Positions 34,192-43,506 are shown, counted from the first letter of the stretch. The stretch: DNA of 52,270 bases from Candidatus Omnitrophota bacterium (GCA_024231025.1 JAAEQW010000221.1:1-52270), one strand, 5' to 3'. Made by a program: numbers and translations. The notes: generated from the letters alone by a model not told the origin.

Positions 34192-35028
34192 ATGGCAGAA
34201 GTTACTAATTTTGGATGCAATCCACCCGCAGGGATAGCAAAAGCACTATCGGAAGTAATCGGAGTAAAAAAGGCAAACGGATCAATTTTCAATCTCACGA
34301 TACTAGGCATCTTTGCCGGCGTGTACATTGGCTTTGGTGCTGCACTCGCAACGCTTGTTTCAAGCGATCTTGCTAGATATGTTGGTGTTGGTTTAACAAA
34401 AGTAATCACCGGTGGTGTTTTTTCTGTAGGACTTATGCTAGTTATTCTTGCTGGCGCAGAACTATTTACCGGTAATAACTTAATGTTGATGAGCGTATTA
34501 GATAAAAAAGTAGCTCTTAATAAAGTATTAGGAAAATGGGCTCTCGTATACATCGCAAATCTTATCGGTTCTGTATTATTAGCATATATGATGTACAAAA
34601 GTGATCTTTGGAAGGGCGGCGGATTTCTTACTGGTATTCAAGCATTAAAAATCGCTAATGCCAAAGTTAATTTAACTTTCGGGGCCGCTTTCTTTAGAGC
34701 AATAGCTTGTAACTGGTTGGTGTGTTTGGCAGTTTGGCTAGCATTAAGCGCACGCACCACAGTTGGAAGAATTTTTGCGATTTTCTTTCCAATAATGACA
34801 TTCGTTGCTCTAGGTTTCGAACACTGCATTGCTAACATGTACTTCATTCCTATGGGTTTATTTTTAAAAGGAACTGAAGCTGCAGCAGCAGCTGGTCTTA
34901 ACTTGACCAATTTAAACCTTGGCGGTTTCCTTGTAACAAATTTGATTCCAGTAACTATTGGCAACATCATCGGTGGAGCATTCTTTGTGGGTACTCTATA
35001 TTGGAGCGTGTACCTAAAACAGAAGTAA
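34192..35028 (+). CDS. focA: Formate/nitrite transporter (FNT family)
   Basis: Inner-membrane pentameric channel of 278 aa with six hydrophobic segments. Family signatures are GIFAGVYIGFGAAL, the AGAELFTGNNLML loop and ACNWLVCLAVW with the following ALGFEHCIANMYFIP. The GFEH-x6-F segment is the conserved constriction region. First gene of the formate dehydrogenase locus, with a strong AAAGGAGG, so formate is the likely substrate rather than nitrite. Direction (uptake or export) cannot be read. Confidence 0.93.
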   Translation: MAEVTNFGCNPPAGIAKALSEVIGVKKANGSIFNLTILGIFAGVYIGFGAALATLVSSDLARYVGVGLTKVITGGVFSVGLMLVILAGAELFTGNNLMLMSVLDKKVALNKVLGKWALVYIANLIGSVLLAYMMYKSDLWKGGGFLTGIQALKIANAKVNLTFGAAFFRAIACNWLVCLAVWLALSARTTVGRIFAIFFPIMTFVALGFEHCIANMYFIPMGLFLKGTEAAAAAGLNLTNLNLGGFLVTNLIPVTIGNIIGGAFFVGTLYWSVYLKQK

Positions 35029-35052
35029 TTAAAGAAAAGGAGACTTAATCAA

Positions 35053-36348
35053 ATGTTTAAACGGACTATCTTTACAGCAATCTTGATTTCTCTATTTATG
35101 ATTAATTCTACTCCTTGCGTTTTTGCAGGTGGCAATGAACCCTCAAGAGAGGAACTCGTAAATAGAATTTCTTCACTCGAAGAAGAACTCGCACAATTAA
35201 AAACCTTGGTTAATAGGGTGGCAGGTGAGCAAACCAAAGTCGAGCAAAAAATAGACAACATCAATGTAACAAACGGAACATCAACTACAGAAAATGCCAT
35301 AACCTCAAAACACAAAGTAAAACTCTACGGGTTTCTTAAGCTAGATGCAAGTTCGGACAGTTTCAAAACTAACAATCCCGATGCACCGAAATATGCTTTA
35401 TCCAAAACCTCAAACGGAAATGAAAAAGAATTCGCAATGACAGCGATGAACAGTCGTTTGGGTTTAAAGTACTATGGTCCAGAAGAACTTGACGCAAAAG
35501 TATATGGAAATTTAGAATTAGACTTCTATGACACCGCTTCGGATAATTCCCAAAAACCACGCATGCGTCATGCATTTTTTGAACTACAATATCCAAAGTG
35601 GAGCTTATTGGCAGGTCAAACTTGGGATATTTTCGGTCCGTTAGGTCCTAATACACTCAACACTAATGGCTATCTATGGTATAGCGGTAACATCGGTTTC
35701 CGTAGGCCACAGATACGCTTAACTAAGGTGTCTGAGGTAAATGACCAAAAGAAAGTAACTTCACAGCTTAGCATCAACAGAAATATCGGTAGCAATCTAG
35801 GCTCTGTAAATACCGGAGAAGATTCAAATCATCCAATGATTGAAGGAAGAGTTGCTTATGCCTTTCCTTTGTTTGGAAAAACATCTACTGTTGCTATTGC
35901 AGGCCTTTGGGGTCGTGAAAAAAGCAGCACTAAAATTTCGGTATGGGCAGGAGGTCTTGATTTCGTAGTTCCTTTAACCTCAACGCTATCTGTTAAAGGT
36001 GAATTCTTCCGTGGTGCGAATCTTGATGGATTACTTGCCGGTATTGGGCAAGGGGTTAACACAACCACCAATAGAGGTATCGACAGTATCGGAGGATGGG
36101 GACAAGTCACTTGTAAACCTTGGGACAAATACGCTTTTAACCTTGGTTACGGTACTGACAAAGACGACAAGGATGATCTAAATACTGGTGATCGGCATAG
36201 AAATTCAACTGTTTTCGCTAACATCAATTACGCAATAATTAAAGATGTTAAGCTGGGTCTAGAATATTCTTACACCGAAACAAAGTATCTTAATCAAAAA
36301 GATGGAGAAAACAACAGGATCACAACGTCGCTTATTTACAGCTTCTAA
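35053..36348 (+). CDS. Outer-membrane porin (DcaP-like)
   Basis: A 431-aa outer-membrane beta-barrel. A signal peptide (MFKRTIFTAILISLFMIN) is followed by a coiled-coil trimerisation stretch (LVNRISSLEEELAQLK, about 34-75) and a barrel starting KLYGFLKLDAS and ending with the terminal Phe of LIYSF, the BAM recognition signal. FFELQYPKWSLLAGQTWDIFG is typical of DcaP-type porins. It sits 24 nt after the FNT gene with AAAGGAG before the ATG, so it probably brings formate or another small anion across the outer membrane. The substrate is inference. Confidence 0.85.
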   Translation: MFKRTIFTAILISLFMINSTPCVFAGGNEPSREELVNRISSLEEELAQLKTLVNRVAGEQTKVEQKIDNINVTNGTSTTENAITSKHKVKLYGFLKLDASSDSFKTNNPDAPKYALSKTSNGNEKEFAMTAMNSRLGLKYYGPEELDAKVYGNLELDFYDTASDNSQKPRMRHAFFELQYPKWSLLAGQTWDIFGPLGPNTLNTNGYLWYSGNIGFRRPQIRLTKVSEVNDQKKVTSQLSINRNIGSNLGSVNTGEDSNHPMIEGRVAYAFPLFGKTSTVAIAGLWGREKSSTKISVWAGGLDFVVPLTSTLSVKGEFFRGANLDGLLAGIGQGVNTTTNRGIDSIGGWGQVTCKPWDKYAFNLGYGTDKDDKDDLNTGDRHRNSTVFANINYAIIKDVKLGLEYSYTETKYLNQKDGENNRITTSLIYSF

Positions 36349-36370
36349 CTTTTGAAACGAGGAGTTTAGT

Positions 36371-38413
36371 ATGAAATCAAAACATACCCTCACAACCTGT
36401 CCCTATTGCGGATGTGGCTGTGGGCTTTACCTTGTGTCTGATGGCGCAAAGGTTACCGGGGCCTATCCAAGTAAAGAGCATCCAGTTTCTAAGGGTGCAC
36501 TATGCATTAAGGGATGGAACTGTCATGAATTCGTTAATCGAACTGACAGATTGTCTGCACCGCTTGTTAAAAAAGACGGTTCCTTGCAAGAGTCAGACTG
36601 GGAAACCGCGCTATCTAAAACTGCTAAAGAGTTAAGAGCAATTAGCGAAAAACACGGCCCTGACTCTGTGGCCTTCTTAAGCTCAGCAAAAACAACAAAT
36701 GAAGAAAACTACCTTATGATGAAATTAGCCCGAGCAGTGTTTAAGACAAATAACGTTGATCACTGTGCTAGGCTTTGTCATGCATCTACGGTTGTTGGGC
36801 TTGCGTCTACTTTTGGATCAGGTGCGATGACTAATTCTATCAATGAGTTTGAAAAAGCTGACCTGTTTCTAATTACCGGATCTGACACAACTGCGCAGCA
36901 TCCGTTAATCGGATCAAGAATTATTAATTCTGTTCTAGAGAAAGATGCGAAATTAATCGTTATTGACCCAAGACAAATCGAACTTGCAAAATACGCTAAT
37001 GTTTATGGTGCGCAAAAAAATGGAACTGATGTTGCATGGATCAACGGAATGATGAACGTAATTATTTCCGAAGGTTTAGAGGCTAAAGAATACATCACAG
37101 AAAGAGTTGAGGATTTCGAAAAATTAAAAGAAGTAGTTAAAGAATACACCCCGGAAAAAGTTGAGGAAATCACATCAATCCCTAAGGAAAAAATAATTGA
37201 GGCAGCGCGTCTTTATGCTAAGGCAAAAAAGGCGATGATTGTATACTCAATGGGGATAACTCAACATACAACCGGTGTAGACAACGTAAAGTCACTAGCA
37301 AATCTTGCGATGTTAACCGCACACGTTGGATTCGACTGCACGGGTGTTAATCCACTGCGCGGACAAAACAACGTACAAGGGGCTTGTGATCTTGGTGCTT
37401 TAGCCAATGTATTTTCTGGCTACCAGAAAGTCGTTGATGAAGCTGCAAGAAAAAAGTTTGAAGCTGCATGGAAGGTGGAAAATCTTCCCGGAAATGTTGG
37501 CTTAACCGTTACTGAAATTATTGATGGTGCTGGAACCGGCAAAATAAAGGGTCTCTATATTATGGGAGAAAATCCCGTAATTAGCGATCCTAATGCTAAC
37601 CACGTAAGAGAAGCACTACAAAACCTAGAATTTCTAGCTGTTCAAGATATTTTCATGACTGAAACAGCAAAATACGCCGATGTAGTCTTAGCTGGTGCAA
37701 CTTTTGCAGAGAAAGATGGAACGTATACTAACACTGAACGTCGCTGCGAAAGAATACGCAAGGCTGTTGATTGCGTTGGCAATTCAAAACCAGATTGGGA
37801 GATTATTTGTGAAGTAGCTAAGCGTGCTGGCTATGAAGGTATGGAGTATAGCCACCCAAGCGAAATTATGGATGAGATTGCCAAAGTTACTCCGATTTAC
37901 GGCGGAATGAGCTACGAACGCCTAGAACCATGGGGCTTGCAATGGCCATGTCTAAATAGCGAGCATCCTGGAACAAAATTTCTACATAAAGATAAGTTTG
38001 CAAAAGGTATGGGAACTTTCTTACCTTGTCCGTATAAACCACCGGCAGAATTACCTGACAAAGAATACAATTTTACTTTGTCAACCGGACGGGTTTACTG
38101 GCATTGGCACACAGGAACAATGACTCGCAGAACATCCGTATTAGACAGAGAAGTTCCGCAAGGGTATGTGGAAATGCATCCAGAAAATGCAAAAGCTTTA
38201 GGCGTTCAAACGGGGAGCCTCATAAAGGTAACTTCGCGTCGCGGATCAATTGACATTAAGGCAAAGGTAACTGACAAAGTTGTAAAAGACTCTGTGTTTA
38301 TACCTTTCCACTTCAAAGAGGCCTGCGCAAACGTTCTTACCAACCCTGCGCTTGACCCAATTGCGAAAATTCCAGAGTATAAGGTTTGTGCAGTAAAATT
38401 GGAGAAAATATAA
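36371..38413 (+). CDS. fdhA: Formate dehydrogenase catalytic subunit (W/Mo-bisMGD, Cys type)
   Basis: DMSO-reductase-family enzyme of 680 aa, the size of compact cytoplasmic formate dehydrogenases. The N-terminal [4Fe-4S] motif is TTCPYCGCGCGL with GALCIKG. The metal ligand is Cys136 in ARLCHASTVVGL, encoded TGT, so this is not a selenoprotein; His137 is the active-site histidine. GQNNVQGACDLGAL and the C-terminal pterin domain (STGRVYWHWHTGTMTRR) are intact. It lies between porin and two electron-transfer subunits; TupABC in the locus favours tungsten. It has no Tat signal, so it is cytoplasmic. It may work as a CO2 reductase as well as a formate oxidase. Confidence 0.94.
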   Translation: MKSKHTLTTCPYCGCGCGLYLVSDGAKVTGAYPSKEHPVSKGALCIKGWNCHEFVNRTDRLSAPLVKKDGSLQESDWETALSKTAKELRAISEKHGPDSVAFLSSAKTTNEENYLMMKLARAVFKTNNVDHCARLCHASTVVGLASTFGSGAMTNSINEFEKADLFLITGSDTTAQHPLIGSRIINSVLEKDAKLIVIDPRQIELAKYANVYGAQKNGTDVAWINGMMNVIISEGLEAKEYITERVEDFEKLKEVVKEYTPEKVEEITSIPKEKIIEAARLYAKAKKAMIVYSMGITQHTTGVDNVKSLANLAMLTAHVGFDCTGVNPLRGQNNVQGACDLGALANVFSGYQKVVDEAARKKFEAAWKVENLPGNVGLTVTEIIDGAGTGKIKGLYIMGENPVISDPNANHVREALQNLEFLAVQDIFMTETAKYADVVLAGATFAEKDGTYTNTERRCERIRKAVDCVGNSKPDWEIICEVAKRAGYEGMEYSHPSEIMDEIAKVTPIYGGMSYERLEPWGLQWPCLNSEHPGTKFLHKDKFAKGMGTFLPCPYKPPAELPDKEYNFTLSTGRVYWHWHTGTMTRRTSVLDREVPQGYVEMHPENAKALGVQTGSLIKVTSRRGSIDIKAKVTDKVVKDSVFIPFHFKEACANVLTNPALDPIAKIPEYKVCAVKLEKI

Positions 38414-39429
38414 TGGCTAAAACAATCAATAAAAATCAAATTAACTCTCTATTGAAAGAAGTAGAAAAAGAATACAAAGCCTTTGCACCCATAAAAGGTC
38501 CGGAAGGCGATGTTCTTTTTAAGCTTCTTTGCGATGGAGAAGTCGCGCTAGGTTCTGAAGATGTCGTTATCTCACCGAAAGATATCTTCTTCCCCCAATG
38601 GGAAACAATGTTTAAGTTTAAAGATGGTCAAATAGAGGAAACCTGCGAATCAGCTCCTGTTTTTCTATTTGGCATTCGACCATGCGATTTAAAAGGGCTG
38701 CTTTTTGCAGATGAATTTTTCAAGCGAGACATCGAAGATAAGTACTATCTAAGCAAAATAGAAGGTAGGTTTATCGTAACTATCGGCTGCATTAAACCAC
38801 CGCGTAAGGATGCTTGTTTTTGCACATCAACTGATAGTGGACCATTCGCAAAAGATGGTTACGACTTACAACTCGTTGATGTAGGGGAAAGCTACCTGAT
38901 AGAAGTGGGATCGAAAAAAGGTGAAGAATTTATCGCAAAACATGCAAAATTTTTCACTGACAGCGACGCCGATACCGCTAAGACTAAGGAAGATGCAGCA
39001 AAAGCAGTTGAACTAAAAGTAGACTTTAAAAAAGCTCTTGATCTTATGGCAGATGATAAATTCACACCTCAAGAAATCTACGAGCGTATTGGCGAAAGAT
39101 GCCTTTATTGCGGTGGATGCCTTTACACTTGCCCAACTTGCACGTGCTTCAACGTTTTTGACAACGCAACAGATGGCAAAGGAGAGCGAGTTCGTAACTG
39201 GGACGGATGCATATTAAGTGGCTACACCAGAGAAGCAAGCGGCCACAATCCAAGAACTGAAAAATGGATCCGTGCCGCACGAAGGTATGAACACAAGCTA
39301 AAACATGACTGCAAGGTTACAGAAAAGAGCGGATGTACTGGTTGTGGACGTTGCCTTTCTAGCTGTCCTGTAAATATCGGTATGTCAAAATTTATTCAGG
39401 AAATAACAGAAAAAAGAAGGACAATGTAA
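38413..39429 (+). CDS. Fe-S subunit, sulfhydrogenase/FDH beta type
   Basis: A 338-aa 4Fe-4S dicluster protein of the sulfhydrogenase beta (HydB/ShyB) type. The C-terminal clusters are CLYCGGCLYTCPTCTC and CTGCGRCLSSCP. A central FGIRPCDLKGLLF and TIGCIKPPRKDACFC segment is typical of this family and of anaerobic sulfite reductase A. The ATG overlaps the fdhA stop (TAATG) with GGAG 8 nt upstream; the ORF-track start at 38386 is an extension. It should pass electrons between the formate dehydrogenase and the flavin subunit encoded next. Confidence 0.88.
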   Translation: MAKTINKNQINSLLKEVEKEYKAFAPIKGPEGDVLFKLLCDGEVALGSEDVVISPKDIFFPQWETMFKFKDGQIEETCESAPVFLFGIRPCDLKGLLFADEFFKRDIEDKYYLSKIEGRFIVTIGCIKPPRKDACFCTSTDSGPFAKDGYDLQLVDVGESYLIEVGSKKGEEFIAKHAKFFTDSDADTAKTKEDAAKAVELKVDFKKALDLMADDKFTPQEIYERIGERCLYCGGCLYTCPTCTCFNVFDNATDGKGERVRNWDGCILSGYTREASGHNPRTEKWIRAARRYEHKLKHDCKVTEKSGCTGCGRCLSSCPVNIGMSKFIQEITEKRRTM

Positions 39430-39431
39430 CC

Positions 39432-40268
39432 ATGAAGAATGAATATCTACCTTACCCGGCAACAATTGAAGAAATACGCCCCGAGACTTTCGACACTAAG
39501 ACCTACAAAGTTAAATTTAAGGATCAGAAAATTGCTGATTCTTTTGATTACAAACAGGGTCAATTCGCAGAGATTTCTGTACTTGGTGTAGGGGAAGCTC
39601 CAATATCAATTACATCCTCACCATCCAGAAAAGGATTTCTCGAGTTTACTATCAGAGCAACCGGTAAAGTAACTGACGAAATTCACAAACTAAAAGTTGG
39701 AGATGTATTGCACATCCGCGGCCCTTACGGCAACGCTTTTCCTTTTGATGCACTCAAGGGTAAAAACCTTTATTTCATTGCTGGAGGAATTGGTTTGGCA
39801 CCGCTAAGAAGCCTTATCAACCTAGTTATGGATAACCGCAGCGATTTTAAACACATAAAAATCCTTTACGGCGCAAAAACACCTGAAGATATGTGTTTTA
39901 CTCAGGAACTCGAAGAATGGAAAAAGATTGACGATACTGAAGTATGGCTCACTGTCGATAAGCCGTGCGATGGATGGGGCTGCAGCGTAGGTGTTGTTAC
40001 CGAACTCTGGAAAGAGACTAATATCCATCCGGACAACGCAGTAGGGATATTATGTGGTCCACCGATTATGATTAAGTTTGTCACAATGGAGTTATCAAAA
40101 TCAGGATTCAAAGATAACGACATCGTTATGACTCTAGAGCGTTACATGAAATGTGGAATCGGAAAATGCGGCCACTGTAATGTTGGCGAGAAATTTATTT
40201 GCGTTGACGGACCAGTCTTTACCTCTGAACAAGTAAAGAAATTCCCGGAAAAGGAACATGTTCTCTAA
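39432..40268 (+). CDS. FAD/NAD(P)/[2Fe-2S] diaphorase subunit, sulfhydrogenase gamma type
   Basis: A 278-aa protein of the ferredoxin-reductase superfamily, HydG/ShyG or PyrK-like. It has an FAD-binding barrel (EISVLGVGEAPISI), an NAD(P) domain (FIAGGIGLAPLRSL, ILCGPPIM) and a C-terminal [2Fe-2S] motif (CGIGKCGHCNVGEKFIC). It begins 2 nt after the beta subunit. Together the three genes form a formate dehydrogenase joined to a sulfhydrogenase-type diaphorase module, so formate oxidation could reduce NAD(P)+ or the reverse. Ferredoxin or polysulfide coupling is also possible. Confidence 0.88.
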   Translation: MKNEYLPYPATIEEIRPETFDTKTYKVKFKDQKIADSFDYKQGQFAEISVLGVGEAPISITSSPSRKGFLEFTIRATGKVTDEIHKLKVGDVLHIRGPYGNAFPFDALKGKNLYFIAGGIGLAPLRSLINLVMDNRSDFKHIKILYGAKTPEDMCFTQELEEWKKIDDTEVWLTVDKPCDGWGCSVGVVTELWKETNIHPDNAVGILCGPPIMIKFVTMELSKSGFKDNDIVMTLERYMKCGIGKCGHCNVGEKFICVDGPVFTSEQVKKFPEKEHVL

Positions 40269-40836
40269 AAAAATTTCGGCAGCAATTCTTGCTGGCGGCA
40301 AAAATAAAAGAATGGGGGGTACGAATAAAGCCTTTATTGAGGTAGAAGGTACCCCCTTAATTCAAAGAACTTTGGATGTCTTTGAACCGCTATTTGAAGA
40401 AATCTTTATTGTTACCAACTCCCCCAAGGAGTACACTGATTACCAGAAAGACTATCAGGTAATTACCGATAAAATAAAAAACATTGGTCCCTTAGGAGGA
40501 ATTCATTCGGCATTGCTGCAAACGTCTAAAAAAGGCGTTTTTTTTGTGGCCTGCGATATGCCTTTTTTGCATAACGATATAATCAAAAGGCAAATATCTC
40601 AATACGATAAGCTTAATTCCCAAGCATTAATTGCAAAGATTGGTAATTTCCTCGAACCCTTACACAGCATATACGCAAAGGAGCTGTTAGGAAAAATTGA
40701 GCAATATATTAAAAGAGATAGCTCCTATTCGATAAGAGAATTTTTAGAAAGTGTTAAATACGAACTATTTGAATTAGATGATAATGAAAAAAATAGAAGA
40801 AATTTTAAAAATTTAAATAGCCCTAGCGATTTATGA
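40258..40836 (+). CDS. mobA: Molybdenum cofactor guanylyltransferase MobA
   Basis: Nucleotidyltransferase of 192 aa that attaches GMP to molybdopterin, giving the guanine dinucleotide form used by fdhA. It begins with the family signature AAILAGGKNKRMGGTNKAF and has the GPLGGIHSAL loop and VACDMPFL acidic motif. It overlaps the diaphorase gene by 11 nt and modE by 4 nt. The placement supports a bis-MGD cofactor for this formate dehydrogenase. Confidence 0.93.
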   Translation: MFSKKISAAILAGGKNKRMGGTNKAFIEVEGTPLIQRTLDVFEPLFEEIFIVTNSPKEYTDYQKDYQVITDKIKNIGPLGGIHSALLQTSKKGVFFVACDMPFLHNDIIKRQISQYDKLNSQALIAKIGNFLEPLHSIYAKELLGKIEQYIKRDSSYSIREFLESVKYELFELDDNEKNRRNFKNLNSPSDL

Positions 40837-41159
40837 AAATAAAATCAAAAATTTGGCTCGATAATGAAGGTAAGCTTATTTTCGGAACAGGAAAGTCAGA
40901 TATCCTAAAAGCAGTTAAGCGTACTGGGTCGCTCAATCGAGCTGCAAAAGAATTAAATATGTCTTATCGTCATGCCTGGAGCTATATTCAATCAATCGAA
41001 AAAAGAATCGGCAAACAGCTATTGGTAAAAAATAAGGGTGGAAAAGACGGTGGAGGAGCAACTCTTACTCAATATGCTAGTGATTTACTCGAAAAATTTG
41101 ACTCCCTTGAAAAAGAAGTAAAGGTTTTTGTTAATAATCGCTTTAAGGAGGTATTTTAG
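40833..41159 (+). CDS. ModE-like N-terminal HTH regulator (no TOBE domain)
   Basis: A 108-aa winged-helix protein of the ModE/LysR-type N-terminal family, with ILKAVKRTGSLNRAAKELNM and SYRHAWSYIQSIEKRIG as the DNA-binding helices. Full ModE proteins carry two C-terminal TOBE domains for molybdate or tungstate; this one ends just after the HTH and linker. It overlaps mobA by 4 nt. It may sense tungstate through a partner, through dimer contacts, or not at all. It is a candidate repressor of the formate locus promoter at 33983. Confidence 0.85.
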   Translation: MKIKSKIWLDNEGKLIFGTGKSDILKAVKRTGSLNRAAKELNMSYRHAWSYIQSIEKRIGKQLLVKNKGGKDGGGATLTQYASDLLEKFDSLEKEVKVFVNNRFKEVF

Positions 41160-41160
41160 G

Positions 41161-41931
41161 ATGGAGACTTTCAAGATACTAAAAATAAATGGCACAATTA
41201 GAGAATCCAGTGAAAGGTTAGTTGTCGCAGAAGTACCAATAACAATAACCGCTAATGGCAAAGAGTTAGTCACCCTTTTATCAACACCTCTTAACTTAGA
41301 CGATTTAACTATTGGATTTCTATTTAGCTCAGGTTTAATTCATAAAAAAGAAGAAATAAAAAAATTAGTCATAGACCGGCAACGTTGGAATGTTACCGTT
41401 GAGCTCGATAACGATTTAGATATCGAAAATATGATATTCAAACGCATGTATACTTCGGGTTGCGGCAAGGGTACTCTCTTTTACAACGCGGCAGATATCG
41501 CTAACCGCAGACCATTAAATGCAAATTTAGAGATAAAAAGCTCTCAGATAACCTCCTTAATGAGTCTGTTCTTAAAAAGTGCGCCAATCTATTTAGAAAC
41601 CGGAGGAACTCACAGTGCTGCGATAGCCAATAACGATAAAATAGAAATTTTTAGAGAAGATATCGGTCGCCATAACGCCATTGATAAGGTTATCGGCGCA
41701 GGCTTAATGGGCGATTATGACCTCAAAAATAAAATTTTAATAAGTAGCGGGCGAATATCCTCAGAAGTTATCTTTAAGATGCAGAAAGCCAATTTGGCAA
41801 TAATACTTTCAAAAAGCGCCCCAACCGATCAGGCAGTTAAACATGCAAGAAAAATGAATATAACAATTGTTGCCTTTGTTCGCGGCAATAGAATGAATGT
41901 TTATAGTGGCGAAAAACGCATAGAAATTTAA
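41161..41931 (+). CDS. fdhD: Formate dehydrogenase accessory sulfurtransferase FdhD
   Basis: A 256-aa protein that transfers sulfur from a cysteine desulfurase to the metal of formate dehydrogenase. Landmarks are LNLDDLTIGFLFSSGLI, the FREDIGRHNAIDKVIG motif and SSGRISSEVIFKM. The sulfur-carrying loop, often a C-x2-C, is TSGCGKGTLF here, with a single cysteine. The start is ATG 41161 with AGGAGG 9 nt upstream; the ORF-track start at 41128 adds an overlap with modE. NifS in this window is a plausible donor. Confidence 0.92.
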   Translation: METFKILKINGTIRESSERLVVAEVPITITANGKELVTLLSTPLNLDDLTIGFLFSSGLIHKKEEIKKLVIDRQRWNVTVELDNDLDIENMIFKRMYTSGCGKGTLFYNAADIANRRPLNANLEIKSSQITSLMSLFLKSAPIYLETGGTHSAAIANNDKIEIFREDIGRHNAIDKVIGAGLMGDYDLKNKILISSGRISSEVIFKMQKANLAIILSKSAPTDQAVKHARKMNITIVAFVRGNRMNVYSGEKRIEI

Positions 41932-41968
41932 AACATTATTAATCGCAATAAAGAAAAGGAGTAGTACA

Positions 41969-42631
41969 ATGATTAGGCAATTAAAGATTATTTTTCTAGG
42001 ATTTATTCTTATTGGCACCATGAGCGTTCTCGCTCACGCCTCCGGTGACGTTAAATATTTTAGCACCTATACCTTCTCTTGTGAAATTAACGATGATTTT
42101 TCAATTTTTTTTCAACCTGAGGGCAGAATGTATGATGATCTTAATGTTTTTTCATACTATCATTTTCGCCTAGGCGGTATTTACGAGGCTAGTAAAAACC
42201 TTAAGTATGGATTAACTTATCGATTCGCTCGTAGCCGCTCTCTTGCCGATGTATGGAGCAGTGAGAACAGAATCGAACTTGACTTAACTCCAAAATTTAC
42301 CATTGGTAATTTTAAAATTTCTGATCGATCACGTTTTGAGTACCGCATGCTCCACAGTCGACAAGATAAATGGCGTTATCGAAATAATTTAACTCTAAGT
42401 ACAACTGCTAACATTGGAAAACATTCATTTTCACCCTACGTTTCAAATGAAATTTATATTGATTTTGACAATAATGTTTTCAATACAAATTGGTCAACGG
42501 CTGGTTTTTCAAAAAAATTAAGTGACAAGGTAAGCTTAAATGTTTTTTATCGCTTAGAAAGCATACGAATCAAGCACAACGAATGGGATACTAACAATAT
42601 TTTCGGAACCAACCTAACGCTTAAGCTTTAG
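41969..42631 (+). CDS. Outer-membrane beta-barrel protein (DUF2490-like)
   Basis: A 220-aa exported protein: signal peptide MIRQLKIIFLGFILIG with cleavage near SVLAHA, then alternating beta-strand patterns (YFSTYTFSCEIN, YYHFRLGGIY, YGLTYRFARSR) like the DUF2490 family of small outer-membrane barrels. It ends in LTLKL rather than the usual Phe. It follows fdhD by 37 nt with AAGGAG and precedes tupA, so a role in oxyanion or formate traffic is possible. No function is established for the family. Confidence 0.7.
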   Translation: MIRQLKIIFLGFILIGTMSVLAHASGDVKYFSTYTFSCEINDDFSIFFQPEGRMYDDLNVFSYYHFRLGGIYEASKNLKYGLTYRFARSRSLADVWSSENRIELDLTPKFTIGNFKISDRSRFEYRMLHSRQDKWRYRNNLTLSTTANIGKHSFSPYVSNEIYIDFDNNVFNTNWSTAGFSKKLSDKVSLNVFYRLESIRIKHNEWDTNNIFGTNLTLKL

Positions 42632-42684
42632 TTTTCACAACAAAAAACACACTAAACCTAAATTATTTCTAAGGGAGGCAAGTC

Positions 42685-43506
42685 ATGAAACACTTAAAAT
42701 TACTGTTAATACTATTGCTAATTCAAGTTCTTGGATTGCCGTGCTTTGCCAAAGACACATTAAAGCTAGCTACAACAACCAGCACTTATGAAACTGGATT
42801 GCTGGATTACATCTTTCCATCTTTCGAAGAAAAACATGATGTTGAAATACACATTATTTCTGTAGGTACCGGAAAAGCAATCAAGTTAGGGGAAAACGCG
42901 GACGTAGATATAATCTTGGTTCATGCTCGAGGTGCAGAAGATCGCTTCCTAAACGAAGGCTATGGGATTAATCGACGTGATGTTATGTATAACGACTTTT
43001 TAATCTTGGGTCCGGCAAGTGATCCAGCTAGAATATCGAAAATTAGTGACACTGCAAAAGCACTAAAAAGAATTTACAAAACTAAATCTACTTTCGTGTC
43101 CCGCGGTGACGATTCTGGAACTCACAAAAAGGAAAAACTTCTCTGGAAGAAAGCAAGCCTGAAGCCGCATGGTAAGTGGTATTTAGAAGCCGGCCAAGGC
43201 ATGGCTGCCACGCTACGCATGGCTGATGAAAAAAATGCCTATTGTATGGTTGACAGAGCTACCTACCTATCGAACGAGAGCAAAATACGGCTTAAACTTC
43301 TTCTAAAAGGAGACCAAATACTTTTTAATCCATATGGAGTTATTGCAGTCAATCCCTATAAGCACTCTCACGTAAATTATGAGATGGCGATGAACTTAAT
43401 TGCATGGCTAACATCACCAAAATGTCAGGAAATGATTGCCACCTACAAAAAGAATGGCAACTTACTGTATCACCCTAATGCTGCTAACCCAATTATAGTG
43501 AAATAA
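42685..43506 (+). CDS. tupA: Tungstate ABC transporter, substrate-binding protein TupA
   Basis: Periplasmic binding protein of 273 aa. After a signal peptide (MKHLKLLLILLLIQVLG, cleavage near CFA) comes the TupA landmark LATTTSTYETGLLDYI; the TTTS loop is the oxyanion-binding segment that separates TupA from ModA. VGTGKAIKLG, DIILVHARGAED and SRGDDSGTHKKE also match. It is the first gene of tupABC. It binds tungstate, so the nearby formate dehydrogenase is probably a tungsten enzyme. Confidence 0.9.
   Translation: MKHLKLLLILLLIQVLGLPCFAKDTLKLATTTSTYETGLLDYIFPSFEEKHDVEIHIISVGTGKAIKLGENADVDIILVHARGAEDRFLNEGYGINRRDVMYNDFLILGPASDPARISKISDTAKALKRIYKTKSTFVSRGDDSGTHKKEKLLWKKASLKPHGKWYLEAGQGMAATLRMADEKNAYCMVDRATYLSNESKIRLKLLLKGDQILFNPYGVIAVNPYKHSHVNYEMAMNLIAWLTSPKCQEMIATYKKNGNLLYHPNAANPIIVK

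Noticed and set aside
36776-36778. Selenocysteine in formate dehydrogenase.
   Set aside because: The active-site codon is TGT (Cys136), not TGA, and no stop codon interrupts the frame.
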